Shown: positions 52,252 to 62,342, counted from the first letter of the stretch. The stretch is DNA of 64,000 nt from Pararhodobacter sp. CCB-MM2 (GCF_001691415.1 NZ_LRRR01000001.1:62001-126000); one strand, 5' to 3'. Numbers and translations: made by a program. Notes: generated by a model from the sequence alone, not told the origin.

Positions 52252-52380
52252 TCAGGCAGCCGCCTTGCGCTCGCGGAAGGACTGCTCACGCTGCAGCGCT
52301 TTCACGGCGAGGGTCATGCCCGCTTGCTTCAGCTCCTCGAGGCGACGCTCGAGTTCTTCATTGGTGATATCGGTCGGCAT
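52252..52380 (-). CDS. Small 42-aa charged protein
   Basis: A short gene starting MPTDITNEELERRLEELKQA and ending in RERKAAA. The protein is rich in Glu, Lys, Arg and Leu with helix-forming heptads, so a short coiled coil is likely. GGAG lies 6 bases before the ATG at 52380 (AAAGGAGACCACC), and the gene ends before a strong shared terminator. Codon use fits its neighbours. I do not recognise the family. Confidence 0.65.
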   Translation of the reverse strand: MPTDITNEELERRLEELKQAGMTLAVKALQREQSFRERKAAA

Positions 52381-52722
52381 GGTGGTCTCCTTTCATCATC
52401 GTCATCCGCCGTCACGGAAAAACCAACGGGTCAGCGCGGCCCGGAAGGGCGCAGCTTGAACGCGAGGATTCCGTACGGAATCGCCTGGCCGGGGATGCGC
52501 AACAGGCGCGGGGTCCAACGGGGACCGAAAAAGGCCGCGCGATGGCGGCCGACCCGGGAGGCCTCCGCTATATGGCAGCTTGGGTGACCAATTTCAACCT
52601 TTGCGCCTCATCTTTCCGCAACGCGCGTTTCCCGCCACCCCCAAGGCAACGCCCGGATCGCCGCTGGACGCCCCGCCCGCCGGGGGATACCAAGGAACCA
52701 ACGACGAACAGGGAGACTGGCG
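52381..52722. other. 342-base gap between the 42-aa gene and polA
   Basis: Divergent promoter region. It holds a 16-bp perfect palindrome (52467-52482) and a short hairpin GGCCGC-N6-GCGGCC near 52533. I see no additional gene. Confidence 0.6.
52467..52482. promoter_or_regulatory. 16-bp perfect palindrome between the 42-aa gene and polA
   Basis: GATTCCGTACGGAATC reads the same on both strands. It is 87 bases upstream of the 42-aa gene start and 241 bases upstream of polA. The form is that of a TetR- or LacI-family dimer site, but no regulator gene is adjacent. Confidence 0.5.
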
Positions 52723-55542
52723 ATGACCTTCGGCAAGGGTTCGCACCTTCATCTCATCGACGGCTCGGCCTTCATCTTCCGCGCCTATCACGCCCTCCCG
52801 CCGCTGACGCGCAAGTCGGACGGCCTGCCCGTGGGCGCCGTGCAGGGCTTTTGCAACCTGATCTGGAACGAGATTTCCGGCAGTTCGGCCAATACCTCGG
52901 TGCCGACGCATATCGCCGTGATCTTCGACGCCTCCTCGGTCACCTTCCGCAACGAGATCTACGATCTCTACAAGGCCAACCGCCCGGAACTGCCCGAGGA
53001 TCTGCGCCCGCAATTCCCGCTGACCCGCGAGGCCACCCGCGCCTTCAACGTCTCCTGCATCGAGATGGAAGGCTGGGAGGCCGACGATATCATCGCCACC
53101 TATGCGCGTCTCGCGACCGAAGCGGGTGGCACGGCGACGATCATCTCGTCCGACAAGGACCTGATGCAGCTGGTCGGCCCCGGCGTGGATATGTGGGACC
53201 CGATGAAGAACAAGCTTCTGGGCCTCGATGCGGTGCTGGAGAAATTCGGCGTCGGTCCGGACAAGGTGATCGACGTGCAATCGCTGGCCGGCGACTCGGT
53301 CGATAACGTGCCCGGCGCGCCGGGGATCGGCTTGAAGACCGCCGCCCTGTTGATCAACGAATACGGCGATCTGGACACGCTTCTGGCCCGCGCCGAAGAG
53401 ATCAAACAGCCCAAGCGCCGCCAGACCCTGATCGACAATGCCGAACAAATCCGCATCTCGCGCCAGTTGGTGACGCTGAGCCGTGAAGTGCCGGTCGAGG
53501 ACAGCCTCGAATCGCTGGAATGCAAGAAGCCGGAATCCGAGGCGCTGCTGGACTTCCTCGCCCGGATGGAATTCCGCACGCTCACCAAGCGCATTTCCGA
53601 CAAGCTGGGCGTCGAGGCCCCGGTGATCGCCGCCCCCGCCGTCGCCAAGCCCGACGGCGCCTCGGCCAAGCATGACGCGCCCGCCGAGGTGGAACATCCG
53701 CCCTTCGACAAGGCCAATTACAGCTGCGTCCGAGATCTGGACACGCTGAAGGGCTGGGTCGCGAAGATCCTCGAGCAGGGCTATGTCGCCGTCGATACCG
53801 AGACGACCTCATTGGATGAGATGCAGGCGGAACTCGTCGGCATCTCGCTCTCCGTCACGCCCGGCGAGGCCTGCTACATCCCGCTCACCCATTCCGAGGG
53901 GGCCGATGACCTCTTCGGCTCGGCCAAGCGGCTGGAGGGGCAGATCGATCCCGAGGAAGCGCTGGCGGTTCTGAAGCCGGTGCTTGAGGATGCTTCGATC
54001 CTGAAGATCGGCCAGAACATCAAGTACGACGCCAAGATCTTCGCCCGCCGCGGCGTCACGGTCGCGCCGATCGACGACACGATGCTGATGAGCTACGCGC
54101 TGCATTCGGGCCTGCACAATCACGGCATGGACGAACTGTCGGAGAAATACCTCGCCCACAGCCCGATCCCGATCAAGCCGCTGCTGGGCACCGGCAAATC
54201 CGCGCGCACCTTCGACAAAGTCTCGATCGAGGACGCGACGCCCTATGCCGCCGAGGATGCCGATATCACCCTGCGTCTGTGGCAGGTCTTCCGCCCCCGC
54301 CTGCACCGCGCCCGCGTGACGACGGTCTACGAGACGCTGGAACGGCCGCTGGTCCCGGTGCTGGCGCAGATGGAGCAGCACGGCATCCGCGTCGACCGCA
54401 ACACGCTGTCGCGCATGTCCTCGGCCTTCTCGCAAACCATGGCGGGGCTGGAGGCCGAGATCCACGAATTGGCCGGTGAAAGCTTCAATGTGGGTTCGCC
54501 CAAGCAGCTCGGCGAGATCCTGTTCGACAAGCTCTCGCTGCCCGGCGGCAAGAAGGGCAAGACCGGCGCCTATTCCACCGGCGCCGATATCCTCGAGGAT
54601 CTGGCAACCGAGCATGAGCTGCCCGGCAAGGTGCTGGACTGGCGGCAGGTCTCGAAGCTGAAATCGACCTACACGGACGCGCTGCAGGACCATATCAACC
54701 CGGAAACCGGGCGCGTGCACACCTCCTACGCGCAGACCGGGGCGAACACGGGGCGTCTGGCGTCGACCGATCCCAACCTGCAGAACATCCCCGTCCGCAC
54801 AGAGGAAGGCCGCCGCATCCGCGAGGCCTTCGTGGCCGAACCCGGCAAGAAGCTTGTGAGCCTCGATTACAGTCAGATCGAACTCAGGATCCTCGCCCAT
54901 GTCGCCGACATCCCGGCCCTGAAGGACGCCTTCCGCGACGGGCTCGACATCCATGCGATGACCGCGTCCGAGATGTTCGGGGTGCCTTTGGACGAGATGA
55001 CCTCCGAGGTCCGCCGCCGCGCCAAGGCGATCAACTTTGGCGTCATCTACGGCATCTCGGGCTTCGGCCTTGCCCGCAACCTGCGCATCCCGCGGGCCGA
55101 AGCGCAGGCCTTCATTGACACCTATTTCGAGCGTTTCCCCGGCATCCGCGACTACATGGACAAGACCATCGACTTCGCGAAGGCGCATGCTTACGTCGAG
55201 ACCCTGTTCGGCCGCCGCATCCACACGCCCGAGATCAACGCCAAGGGCCCGGGTGCCGGTTTCGCCCGCCGCGGCGCGATCAACGCGCCCATTCAGGGCA
55301 CCGCCGCCGACATCATCCGCCGCGCGATGATCCGCATCCCCGAGGCGATCAAGGACCTGCCGGCGAAGATGCTGCTGCAGGTTCACGATGAACTGGTCTT
55401 TGAGGTCGACGAGGGCGCGGTGGACGACACGATCAAGGTGGTGAAGGCGGTGATGGAAAATGCCCATGCCCCGGCTGTGCGGATCGACGTGCCGCTGATC
55501 GTCGAGGCCGGTGTGGGCGACAACTGGGCGCAGGCGCATTGA
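52723..55542 (+). CDS. polA: DNA polymerase I
   Basis: A 939-aa protein with all three domains. The N-terminal 5'-3' exonuclease has HLIDGSAFIFRAYHALP (about residues 9-25) and EMEGWEADDIIATYA. The 3'-5' exonuclease at about 330-510 has VAVDTETTSLDEMQAELVG and NIKYDAKIFARRG, so the metal residues Asp and Glu are intact. The polymerase has motif A LDYSQIELRILAHVA, motif B RRAKAINFGVIYGISGFGL and motif C LQVHDELVFEV. AGGGAGA stands before the ATG. The stop is 7 bases before rluE. Confidence 0.97.
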   Translation: MTFGKGSHLHLIDGSAFIFRAYHALPPLTRKSDGLPVGAVQGFCNLIWNEISGSSANTSVPTHIAVIFDASSVTFRNEIYDLYKANRPELPEDLRPQFPLTREATRAFNVSCIEMEGWEADDIIATYARLATEAGGTATIISSDKDLMQLVGPGVDMWDPMKNKLLGLDAVLEKFGVGPDKVIDVQSLAGDSVDNVPGAPGIGLKTAALLINEYGDLDTLLARAEEIKQPKRRQTLIDNAEQIRISRQLVTLSREVPVEDSLESLECKKPESEALLDFLARMEFRTLTKRISDKLGVEAPVIAAPAVAKPDGASAKHDAPAEVEHPPFDKANYSCVRDLDTLKGWVAKILEQGYVAVDTETTSLDEMQAELVGISLSVTPGEACYIPLTHSEGADDLFGSAKRLEGQIDPEEALAVLKPVLEDASILKIGQNIKYDAKIFARRGVTVAPIDDTMLMSYALHSGLHNHGMDELSEKYLAHSPIPIKPLLGTGKSARTFDKVSIEDATPYAAEDADITLRLWQVFRPRLHRARVTTVYETLERPLVPVLAQMEQHGIRVDRNTLSRMSSAFSQTMAGLEAEIHELAGESFNVGSPKQLGEILFDKLSLPGGKKGKTGAYSTGADILEDLATEHELPGKVLDWRQVSKLKSTYTDALQDHINPETGRVHTSYAQTGANTGRLASTDPNLQNIPVRTEEGRRIREAFVAEPGKKLVSLDYSQIELRILAHVADIPALKDAFRDGLDIHAMTASEMFGVPLDEMTSEVRRRAKAINFGVIYGISGFGLARNLRIPRAEAQAFIDTYFERFPGIRDYMDKTIDFAKAHAYVETLFGRRIHTPEINAKGPGAGFARRGAINAPIQGTAADIIRRAMIRIPEAIKDLPAKMLLQVHDELVFEVDEGAVDDTIKVVKAVMENAHAPAVRIDVPLIVEAGVGDNWAQAH

Positions 55543-55549
55543 GCCGTCC

Positions 55550-56131
55550 ATGAGCAGGCCCCGCCCCCGCCCACGCGGCCCGAAACAGGCCACGCGGCTC
55601 ATTGCTTTCAACAAGCCGATGAATGTGCTCAGCCAGTTCACGGATGACACGCATTGGCCGGGGCTGAAACGCTACCTCGACCTGCCGGGCCTCTACCCGG
55701 CGGGGCGGCTGGACCGCGACAGCGAGGGGCTGCTGCTGCTGACGAACGACGGCATCCTGCAGGCGCGGATCACCGATCCCAAGGACAAGATGCCCAAGAC
55801 CTATTACGCCCAGGTCGAGGGCACGGTCACGCCCGAGGCCCTCGCCACCCTCCGCGGCGGCATGGAGCTGAACGACGGCCGAACCCGCCCGGCCGAGGCC
55901 GAGGAAGTCCCCGAGCCCGACTGGCTCTGGCCCCGCGATCCGCCCGTGCGCTTTCGCAAATCGGTCCCCGAGGCCTGGCTCCGCCTGACCATCACCGAAG
56001 GCCGAAACCGCCAGGTCCGCCGCATGTGCGCCCATGTCGGCCTCCCCGTCCTGCGCCTCGTCCGCTGGTCCGTCGGCCCCCACACAGTCGCCGATCTCGC
56101 CCCCGGCGACTGGCGCGACCTCCCCCTCTGA
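55550..56131 (+). CDS. rluE: 23S rRNA pseudouridine synthase RluE-like
   Basis: A 193-aa RsuA/RluE-family enzyme without an S4 domain. The conserved RluE stretch is FNKPMNVLSQFTDDTHWPGLKRYLDLPGLYPAGRLDRDSEGLLLLTNDGILQARITDP, with the catalytic Asp in GRLDRDSEG (about residue 56). The later WLWPRDPPVRFRKSVPEAWLRLTITEGRNRQVRRMCAHVG also matches RluE closely, which modifies U2457 of 23S rRNA in E. coli. It follows polA by 7 bases. A hairpin and a dispersed repeat follow the stop. Confidence 0.9.
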   Translation: MSRPRPRPRGPKQATRLIAFNKPMNVLSQFTDDTHWPGLKRYLDLPGLYPAGRLDRDSEGLLLLTNDGILQARITDPKDKMPKTYYAQVEGTVTPEALATLRGGMELNDGRTRPAEAEEVPEPDWLWPRDPPVRFRKSVPEAWLRLTITEGRNRQVRRMCAHVGLPVLRLVRWSVGPHTVADLAPGDWRDLPL

Positions 56132-56134
56132 CCT

Positions 56135-56166
56135 CATCTTCGTTCTAAAAATATCCTGGGGGTGAG
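56135..56166 (-). repeat. Dispersed GGATATTT-type intergenic repeat, copy 4
   Basis: On the plus strand CATCTTCGTTCTAAAAATAT and then CCTGGGGGTGAG. It is the reverse complement of 56696-56728 at 30 of 33 positions. Together they bracket the MmcQ/YjbR gene. Confidence 0.75.
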
Positions 56167-56177
56167 CCCGCGGGGCG

Positions 56178-56194
56178 AGGGGGCAAAGCCCCCT
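56178..56194 (+). terminator. Hairpin after rluE
   Basis: AGGGGGC/GCCCCCT with loop AAA, then TC; 7-bp stem 47 bases past the stop. It comes directly after the repeat at 56135-56166, as the 1700-1720 hairpin does after copy 2. Confidence 0.5.
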
Positions 56195-56237
56195 TCACCG
56201 CGCTTGCAAATCAGCGCCACTCCGCCAAACTCCCCCC

Positions 56238-56594
56238 ATGATCAGCACCTACGACGAGCTCCGCGCCTTCGCCCTCTCGCTCAACCTGCCGATGGTCGAG
56301 GACGGCACCGGCTGGGGCCGCCCCTGCCTGCGCGCGCACGGCAAGATGTGGGTCTGGTGGTCGCCCTATGTCGACGCCGCCGTCTTCCCCTGCGATTTCG
56401 ACGAACGCGAGATGCTGCTTGCAGCCGATCCTGAGACCTTCCAGCTGCATCCCCATTATGCGCCCCACAAGTTCATCCTCGTCAACGCCGGCCATATCGA
56501 CCCCGCCTGGGCCGGCCCGCGCCTGATCGCCCGCTGGCGCGAGATGGCCCCGAAACGCTGGCTCAAAAGCTGGGACGCCGGGCAACCCAGTTAA
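56238..56594 (+). CDS. MmcQ/YjbR-family DNA-binding-like protein
   Basis: A 118-aa protein with the MmcQ/YjbR fold, related to a DNA-binding winged structure. Visible family parts are YDELRAFALSLNLPMVEDGTGWGRPCLRAHGKMWVWWSPYVDAAVFPCDFDEREMLL and the C-terminal HKFILVNAGHIDPAWAGPRLIARWREMAPKRWLKSW. Function not known. The gene is flanked by inverted copies of the same repeat (56135 and 56696) and by G/C hairpins on both sides. Confidence 0.8.
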   Translation: MISTYDELRAFALSLNLPMVEDGTGWGRPCLRAHGKMWVWWSPYVDAAVFPCDFDEREMLLAADPETFQLHPHYAPHKFILVNAGHIDPAWAGPRLIARWREMAPKRWLKSWDAGQPS

Positions 56595-56601
56595 GAAGGC
56601 T

Positions 56602-56616
56602 GGGGGCTCTGCCCCC
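56602..56616 (+). terminator. Hairpin after the MmcQ/YjbR gene
   Basis: GGGGGC/GCCCCC with loop TCT, 7 bases past the stop. No T run follows. Confidence 0.4.
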
Positions 56617-56695
56617 TCGTCGCTGCGCGGCCCTCGGCTTGTGCCTCGGGCGTTCGTGCCTGAGGGCGCGCCACTGGCGCCCCCTCCGGGCGGCC

Positions 56696-56728
56696 CTCAC
56701 CCCCCAGGATATTTTCAGAGCGAAGATG
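56696..56728 (+). repeat. Dispersed GGATATTT-type intergenic repeat, copy 5
   Basis: Begins CTCACCCCCCAGGATATTTT and ends CGAAGATG. It lies immediately before the hutC stop. Confidence 0.75.
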
Positions 56729-56729
56729 A

Positions 56730-57404
56730 TCAGAGGCCGGCTTCGACCCGGTGGCCGGGCGCATAGGTGAGACGGACCCAAGTGATGGGCGTCTCGGCGC
56801 GGGTCGAGCGGTCGAGGGCGAGGAGGGCGGTGCCAGGAGCGCAGTTCAACGCCTCGGCATGGGCGGCATCGGCGGGTAGGGCGTGGAAGGCGAGCGTGCC
56901 TTCTGAATAGCTAACATTGCCAACGAGCCATTCATTGGGGCTGAGGGCGGTGAAGTCGACGTCTTCTGAGACCGCCGGATTGAGCCAGCGATCCTCGAGG
57001 CAGTAGGGCGCGTCATCGGCCAAGTGGAGGGCACGGATGTGGCGCAGGGGCAGGGTGCCCATGATCTGTTGCAGCGTCTCCGGCGGGGTTTCCACAAGGT
57101 CTGAGAGCAGGCGATATCCCGGTTTCTGGCCACGTTCCTCGATGTCCTGCCGGATGATCGGGATCGTCAGCGTCGCGCGGCGCACCGGCGTCAGCGGCAC
57201 GCGGGTGCCACCCTTGCGCCGACGTTCCAGATATCCCTGCTCCGCGAGGTCGCGCAAAGCCCGGTTGACCGTCGCCCGCGCGCAGCCCCAAGCCTCGGCC
57301 AAAGCGACCTCGTCGGGGATGCGCTCGCCCGGCGCCCAGTCGCGGGCGCGGATGCGCGCCAAGGCCTCGTCGCGGGCCTCCTGCCAGCCGGTGATGGCTC
57401 TCAT
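56730..57404 (-). CDS. hutC: HutC-type GntR transcriptional repressor
   Basis: A 224-aa GntR-family regulator of the HutC subfamily. The N-terminal winged helix is IRARDWAPGERIPDEVALAEAWGCARATVNRALRDLAEQGYLERRRKGGTRV. The C-terminal UTRA ligand domain includes HIRALHLADDAPYCLEDRWLNPAVSEDVDFT and ends with TWVRLTYAPGHRVEAGL. In this family urocanate is the inducer. The ATG overlaps the hutF stop. A HutC-like dyad lies between hutF and hutI (58788-58805). Confidence 0.92.
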   Translation of the reverse strand: MRAITGWQEARDEALARIRARDWAPGERIPDEVALAEAWGCARATVNRALRDLAEQGYLERRRKGGTRVPLTPVRRATLTIPIIRQDIEERGQKPGYRLLSDLVETPPETLQQIMGTLPLRHIRALHLADDAPYCLEDRWLNPAVSEDVDFTALSPNEWLVGNVSYSEGTLAFHALPADAAHAEALNCAPGTALLALDRSTRAETPITWVRLTYAPGHRVEAGL

Positions 57405-58765
57405 TCCGCCGCCTTCAACCGCCTTGTCACCGCGCGATAGCCGGCCTCGATCTGGTCATGCAAGGGGTGACGGCCCCCCGTGACGACATGCCGCCCGGCG
57501 GACCAGACCTCGGCGACCGCGCAGTCATCTCCCGCGAAGATCCACGCGTCGAGCAGGGCGTCGCCTTCGCGGCCTTCCAGATCCACCCGGTCGCAATCGA
57601 GCGCCACGAGGTCTGCGAGCTTCCCCACCGCGATGGAGCCGGTATCGCGGCCCGCCGCCTGCGCGCCGCCCTTCAGCGCGCCTTGGAACAGCACGCGGCC
57701 GGTCGACGCCTGATCGGTCGCCAACATCGCCCGGCCCTTGTCGCGCAAGCGCTGCGACATTTCCAGAACGCGCAATTCCTCGGTCAGGGTGATGCGGATA
57801 TTGCTGTCCGAGCCGATGCCGAAAGCGCCGCCCGCTTGGGTCCAGGCAACGCCGTCAAAGATGCCGTCGCCAAGCGAGCTTTCGGTGATCGGGCAGAGGC
57901 CTGCCACCGCGCCCGAGCGTGCCAGCGCTCTGGTCTCCTGCCGCTCCATCTGCGTGCAATGGATCAGGCACCAGCGGTCATCGACCTCGGCATTCGCGAG
58001 CAGCCACTCAACCGGGCGCGCGCCATAGGCGGCTTCGATCTCCTCCACCTCGGCGACTTGTTCGGCGAGATGCATATGGATCGGCGCTTCGGGGCGGAGG
58101 GTGGCGCATGCGGCCAAGCCCTCACGCGTCACGGCGCGCAGGGAATGGGGCGCGATGCCGAGGCGGGCGTCCTCGGGGAGGGCCTTCAGCGCGGCCTCGG
58201 CGCCCTCGATGATCGGAATATAACCATGGACATCATTGCGGAACCGCACCTGTCCGGGGCTCAATTCGCGGCCATCGACGCCGCCTTGCGTATAGAGGAC
58301 CGGCAGGAGCGTCAGGCCGATCCCCGTTTGTGCGGCGGCGGCGGCGATGCGGGCGGACATCTCGGCGCGCTCGGCATAGGGCACGCCGCCCGGCGCATGG
58401 TGGAGGTAGTGGAATTCCACCGAGGCGCCGTAGCCCGCCTCCAGCATCTCCATCTGCACATAGGCGGTGATGGCCTGCACATCCTCGGGCGTCAGCTGGT
58501 CGAGGAAGCGGAACATCAACCGCCGCCAGGTCCAGAACGAGTCGCTGCCCGAGGGGCCGCGACGTTCGGTCATGCCGGCCATCGCACGCTGGAAGGCATG
58601 AGAATGCAGGTTCGCGGGCGCAGGCAGCAGCGCGTCGAGGCGTTTGTCGCCGGGCATCGGCGCGGCGCCGACTGTGACTTCGCCGATGCGCGTGCCTTGA
58701 AGCGTGACGGCGACGTCCTTGGCCCAACCGTCGGGCAGGAGGGCTTGGGCAGCATGAAGGCGCAT
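57401..58765 (-). CDS. hutF: Formimidoylglutamate deiminase HutF
   Basis: A 454-aa amidohydrolase that turns N-formimidoyl-L-glutamate into N-formyl-L-glutamate and ammonia. The metal site begins with [13 protein letters not shown] (about residues 53-65), followed by FHYLHH, HMHLAEQ and the late GSDSNIRI. The presence of HutF with HutG defines the five-step histidine pathway, in contrast to the four-step HutG formiminoglutamase type. GGAG stands before the ATG; the gene diverges from hutI across 64 bases. Confidence 0.94.
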   Translation of the reverse strand: MRLHAAQALLPDGWAKDVAVTLQGTRIGEVTVGAAPMPGDKRLDALLPAPANLHSHAFQRAMAGMTERRGPSGSDSFWTWRRLMFRFLDQLTPEDVQAITAYVQMEMLEAGYGASVEFHYLHHAPGGVPYAERAEMSARIAAAAAQTGIGLTLLPVLYTQGGVDGRELSPGQVRFRNDVHGYIPIIEGAEAALKALPEDARLGIAPHSLRAVTREGLAACATLRPEAPIHMHLAEQVAEVEEIEAAYGARPVEWLLANAEVDDRWCLIHCTQMERQETRALARSGAVAGLCPITESSLGDGIFDGVAWTQAGGAFGIGSDSNIRITLTEELRVLEMSQRLRDKGRAMLATDQASTGRVLFQGALKGGAQAAGRDTGSIAVGKLADLVALDCDRVDLEGREGDALLDAWIFAGDDCAVAEVWSAGRHVVTGGRHPLHDQIEAGYRAVTRRLKAAE

Positions 58766-58787
58766 CGATTTCTCCGTTGACGGCTGG

Positions 58788-58805
58788 AATATGTATGCAC
58801 ATATT
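58788..58805. promoter_or_regulatory. HutC operator-like dyad between hutF and hutI
   Basis: AATATGTATGCACATATT: outer arms AATATGT and ACATATT are perfect, and the centre ATGC is not. Pseudomonas HutC sites have TGTA and TACA arms, so TGTA-TG-CACA is a near match. It lies in the 64-base divergent gap, so it can control both directions. Confidence 0.65.
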
Positions 58806-58829
58806 AACGCTCAACAACGGAGTCGCAAG

Positions 58830-60014
58830 ATGGAATCGGCAGATCTGATCCTGACAAATGCCCGCCTCGCCCCCGGATTCGGGCCTGAGCGGAGCGCCGT
58901 GGCCATCGGTGGCGGGCGCATCCTCTATGCGGGGCCCGAGGCCGGTCTGACACTGGACGGCCCGCGCGAGGATCAGGGCGGGCGTGTGATCACACCCGCG
59001 CTGATCGATTGCCACACGCATCTGGTCTACGGCGGCAACCGCGCGCGGGAATTTGCGATGCGGCTGGAAGGGGCCTCGTATGAGGAAATCGCGCGGGCTG
59101 GCGGCGGCATTGTCTCGACGGTCGGGGCTACCCGTTCGGCGAGCGAGGAAGAGCTATTCCGGCAAGCCATGCCGCGGTTGAAAACACTGCTGGCCGAGGG
59201 TGTGACGACGGTCGAGATCAAGTCGGGCTATGGTCTGGATCTCGACACCGAGCTGAAAATGCTGCGCGTTGCCAAACGCTTGGGGCAAAAGTTGCCCGTG
59301 CGGGTGGTGACCGCCTATCTCGGCGCCCATGCCCTGCCGCCGGAATACAAAGACCAACCTGACGCCTATTTGTCTGACGTCTGTATCCCTGCCCTGCGCG
59401 CCGCCCATGCCGAGGGTCTGGTCGATGCCGTCGACGGCTTCTGCGAGGGGATCGCCTTCTCGCCCGAACAAATCGCCTTGGTCTTCGATGAGGCGAGGGC
59501 CCTCGGCCTGCCGGTGAAGCTGCATGCGGAACAACTCAGTGCCCTTGGCGGTACGGCGCTAGCCGCTCGCTACGGAGCCCTCAGCGCGGACCACGTTGAA
59601 TACGCGACTGAAGAGGACGCCCGCCTCATGGCCGCCTCGGGTACGGTCGCCGTCCTGCTGCCCGGTGCCTTTTACGCCCTGCGCGAGACGCAGATGCCCC
59701 CCGTCGCCGCCTTCCGCAAACAGGGCGTGCCGATGGCCGTGGCGACCGACGCAAACCCCGGAACCTCGCCGCTGACCTCGCTGCTGCTGACCATGAACAT
59801 GGCCTGCACGCTGTTCCGCCTGACGCCCGACGAGGCGCTGCGCGGGGCGACGGAGCATGCCGCTACGGCGCTCGGCCTCACGGATTGCGGGCGTCTCGCG
59901 CCCGGTCTTCGCGCGGATCTCGCCGTCTGGGAGGTCGAAGATCCCGCTGAACTTGCCTACCGCATCGGGTTCAACCCGCTCCACGCCCGCTATCTTGAAG
60001 GCCGCAAATGCTGA
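58830..60014 (+). CDS. hutI: Imidazolonepropionase
   Basis: A 394-aa metal-dependent hydrolase that opens 4-imidazolone-5-propionate to N-formimidoyl-L-glutamate. The metal site is [12 protein letters not shown] (about residues 60-71), with [17 protein letters not shown] and [13 protein letters not shown] later. ATG 58830 has CGGAG 8 bases upstream; an ATG at 58791 lies inside the operator dyad. The hutH start lies inside its last codons (ATG 60008). Confidence 0.95.
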   Translation: MESADLILTNARLAPGFGPERSAVAIGGGRILYAGPEAGLTLDGPREDQGGRVITPALIDCHTHLVYGGNRAREFAMRLEGASYEEIARAGGGIVSTVGATRSASEEELFRQAMPRLKTLLAEGVTTVEIKSGYGLDLDTELKMLRVAKRLGQKLPVRVVTAYLGAHALPPEYKDQPDAYLSDVCIPALRAAHAEGLVDAVDGFCEGIAFSPEQIALVFDEARALGLPVKLHAEQLSALGGTALAARYGALSADHVEYATEEDARLMAASGTVAVLLPGAFYALRETQMPPVAAFRKQGVPMAVATDANPGTSPLTSLLLTMNMACTLFRLTPDEALRGATEHAATALGLTDCGRLAPGLRADLAVWEVEDPAELAYRIGFNPLHARYLEGRKC

Positions 60015-61525
60015 CGCTCATTCCCGGTAACACCGACCTGCAAACCCTTGAAATGCTGTGGCGAGAGGGGCGGGACTTCCGGCTCGACGCCTCGGCGCGC
60101 GAGGGGGTCGAGGCCGCCGCCGCCATCGTCCGGCAGGCCGCCGAGGGCAAGGTCGCGGTCTATGGCGTGAACACCGGCTTCGGCAAGCTCGCCTCGGTCA
60201 AGATCGCGCCCGAGGACACCGCAACCCTGCAGCGCAACCTGATCCTGTCGCATTGCTGCGGCGTCGGTGAGGCGCTGGACGTGAACACCACCCGCCTGAT
60301 GATGGCGCTGAAGCTCCTGAGTCTTGGGCGCGGGGCCTCTGGCGTGCGCTGGGAGGTTATCGCCCAGATCGAGGCGCTGATCGCCAAGGGCGTGACCCCG
60401 GTCGTGCCGGCTCAGGGCTCGGTCGGCGCTTCGGGCGACCTCGCGCCGCTCGCGCATATGACGGCGGTGATGTTGGGCCATGGCGAGGCCTGGCTTGAAG
60501 GCGCGCGGATGGGCGGGGCGCAAGCGCTTGAAAAGGCAGGGATCGCGCCGATCACTCTGGGGCCGAAAGAGGGCCTAGCGCTGATCAACGGCACGCAATT
60601 CTCGACCGCGCTGGCGCTGGTCGGGCTGTTCGACGGCTGGCGCATGGCCCGCGCGGCGCTGGTCACGGGCTGCCTGTCGACGGACGCGATCATGGGCTCG
60701 ACGGCACCCCTGCAGCCGATGATCCATTCGCTGCGCGGCCATAAGGGGCAGATCAATGTCGCCGCGCAGATGCGCGCGTTGATGGAGGGCTCGGTGATCC
60801 GCGAGAGCCACCGCGAGGGTGATACCCGCGTGCAGGACCCGTATTGCATCCGCTGCCAGCCGCAGGTGTTGGGCGCGGCGGTGGATCTGCTGCAGCAGGT
60901 GGCTGGGACGTTGGAGATCGAGGCGAATGCCGTGACCGACAACCCGCTGGTCACGCCCGAGGGCATCTTGTCCGGGGGTAACTTCCACGCGGAACCCGTT
61001 GCTTTCGCTGCGGATATCATCGCTCTGGCTCTGGCCGAGATCGGCGCGATCGCCCAGCGTCGCGTGGCGTTGATGGTCGATCCGACCCTGAGCCACGACT
61101 TGCCGCCGTTCCTGACGCCGGATCCGGGTCTGAACTCGGGCTATATGATCGCCGAGGTCACTACCGCCGCTTTGATGAGCGAAAACAAGCACCTTGCGAC
61201 GCCTTGTTCGACCGATTCCACGCCGACTTCGGCCAATCAGGAAGACCATGTCAGCATGGCCGCCCATGGCGCGCGGCGGTTGCAACGGATGAATGCGAAC
61301 CTCTCGGTGATCCTGGGGGTCGAGGCGCTCTGCGCGGCGCAGGGGATCGGCTACCGCGCGCCTCTGGCCACCGCGCCGAAGCTTGCCGCTGTGATCACAG
61401 CCCTGCGCGCCAAGGTGCCGGCTTTGGCCGACGACCGCTATCTGGCGCCGGAGATCGAGGTTGCGGCTGGGCTGGTGCGGGGCGATGTGCTCGCCTCGGC
61501 GGCCGGGTTGGAGTTCGCGCTGTGA
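60008..61525 (+). CDS. hutH: Histidine ammonia-lyase
   Basis: A 505-aa lyase that removes ammonia from L-histidine to give urocanate, the first step of the pathway. The residues that cyclise to the MIO electrophile are Ala141-Ser142-Gly143 in [28 protein letters not shown] lies near residue 52, and the C-terminal [15 protein letters not shown] is conserved. It overlaps hutI by 7 bases and hutG by 4 (GTGA). Confidence 0.97.
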   Translation: MLTLIPGNTDLQTLEMLWREGRDFRLDASAREGVEAAAAIVRQAAEGKVAVYGVNTGFGKLASVKIAPEDTATLQRNLILSHCCGVGEALDVNTTRLMMALKLLSLGRGASGVRWEVIAQIEALIAKGVTPVVPAQGSVGASGDLAPLAHMTAVMLGHGEAWLEGARMGGAQALEKAGIAPITLGPKEGLALINGTQFSTALALVGLFDGWRMARAALVTGCLSTDAIMGSTAPLQPMIHSLRGHKGQINVAAQMRALMEGSVIRESHREGDTRVQDPYCIRCQPQVLGAAVDLLQQVAGTLEIEANAVTDNPLVTPEGILSGGNFHAEPVAFAADIIALALAEIGAIAQRRVALMVDPTLSHDLPPFLTPDPGLNSGYMIAEVTTAALMSENKHLATPCSTDSTPTSANQEDHVSMAAHGARRLQRMNANLSVILGVEALCAAQGIGYRAPLATAPKLAAVITALRAKVPALADDRYLAPEIEVAAGLVRGDVLASAAGLEFAL

Positions 61526-62325
61526 CGCCGGTCGATATCCTTGAGGGCGATAGCCCGCTGATCCTCGGGCTGCCGCATACCGGCACCTATCTGCCGCCCG
61601 AGATATTCGCCCGGCTGACCCCGCGTGGGCAGGTGCTGGCGGATACGGATTGGCATATTCACACGCTCTATGAAGGGCTTGTGCCTGGAGCGACGACGGT
61701 CCGGGCAACCTTTCATCGCTATGTCATCGACGCGAACCGCCCGCCGGATGGCGAGAGCCTCTATCCCGGGCAGAACACGACGGGCCTCGTGCCGCTGACG
61801 GATTTCGACGGTGAGAACATTTGGCTCTCGGAGCCCGATGCGCCCGAGATCGAGGCACGGCGTCAGCAGTTCCATGCGGTCTACCATGCGGCGCTTGCCG
61901 AGCAGGTGGCGCGGGTGAAGGCGCGGCATGGCGTGGCGATCCTGTATGATTGCCACTCGATCCGGTCGCATATCCCGTTCCTGTTTGAGGGCACGCTGCC
62001 CGATTTCAACAACGGTACGGCGAATGGCACTACCTGTGATCCGAGGATCGAAGCTCTGGTCGCGGAAAAGTGCCTTGGGGCAGAGGGTTACACCTCGATC
62101 CTCAATGGTCGCTTCAAGGGCGGCTGGACGACCCGCCACTACGGTCAGCCGCAGGACGGGGTGCATGCGATCCAGATGGAACTGGCTCAATCGACCCATC
62201 TGACGACCGAGGAACCGCCCTTCGCCTATGACGCGCAGAAGGCTGAGGCGCTCCGCACCCATCTCCAATCCATTCTCGAGGGCCTTGTCGCTCTCGCCCC
62301 ACAACTTCGCGCCGCAACGCGCTGA
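61522..62325 (+). CDS. hutG: N-formylglutamate deformylase HutG
   Basis: A 267-aa zinc hydrolase that splits N-formyl-L-glutamate to glutamate and formate, the last step. Motifs are [58 protein letters not shown] and [15 protein letters not shown]. The GTG at 61522 overlaps the hutH stop; the frame is open upstream to 61204, but that part is read-through inside hutH. It is a paralogue of the protein at 15550-16434. Confidence 0.94.
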   Translation: MTPVDILEGDSPLILGLPHTGTYLPPEIFARLTPRGQVLADTDWHIHTLYEGLVPGATTVRATFHRYVIDANRPPDGESLYPGQNTTGLVPLTDFDGENIWLSEPDAPEIEARRQQFHAVYHAALAEQVARVKARHGVAILYDCHSIRSHIPFLFEGTLPDFNNGTANGTTCDPRIEALVAEKCLGAEGYTSILNGRFKGGWTTRHYGQPQDGVHAIQMELAQSTHLTTEEPPFAYDAQKAEALRTHLQSILEGLVALAPQLRAATR

Positions 62326-62342
62326 TCCTGAAAGGGAAACCG

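Noticed and set aside
61204..61524. An N-terminal extension of hutG by 106 residues
   Set aside because: It lies wholly within hutH and lacks family similarity; the GTG at 61522 overlaps the hutH stop, like other coupled starts in this window.
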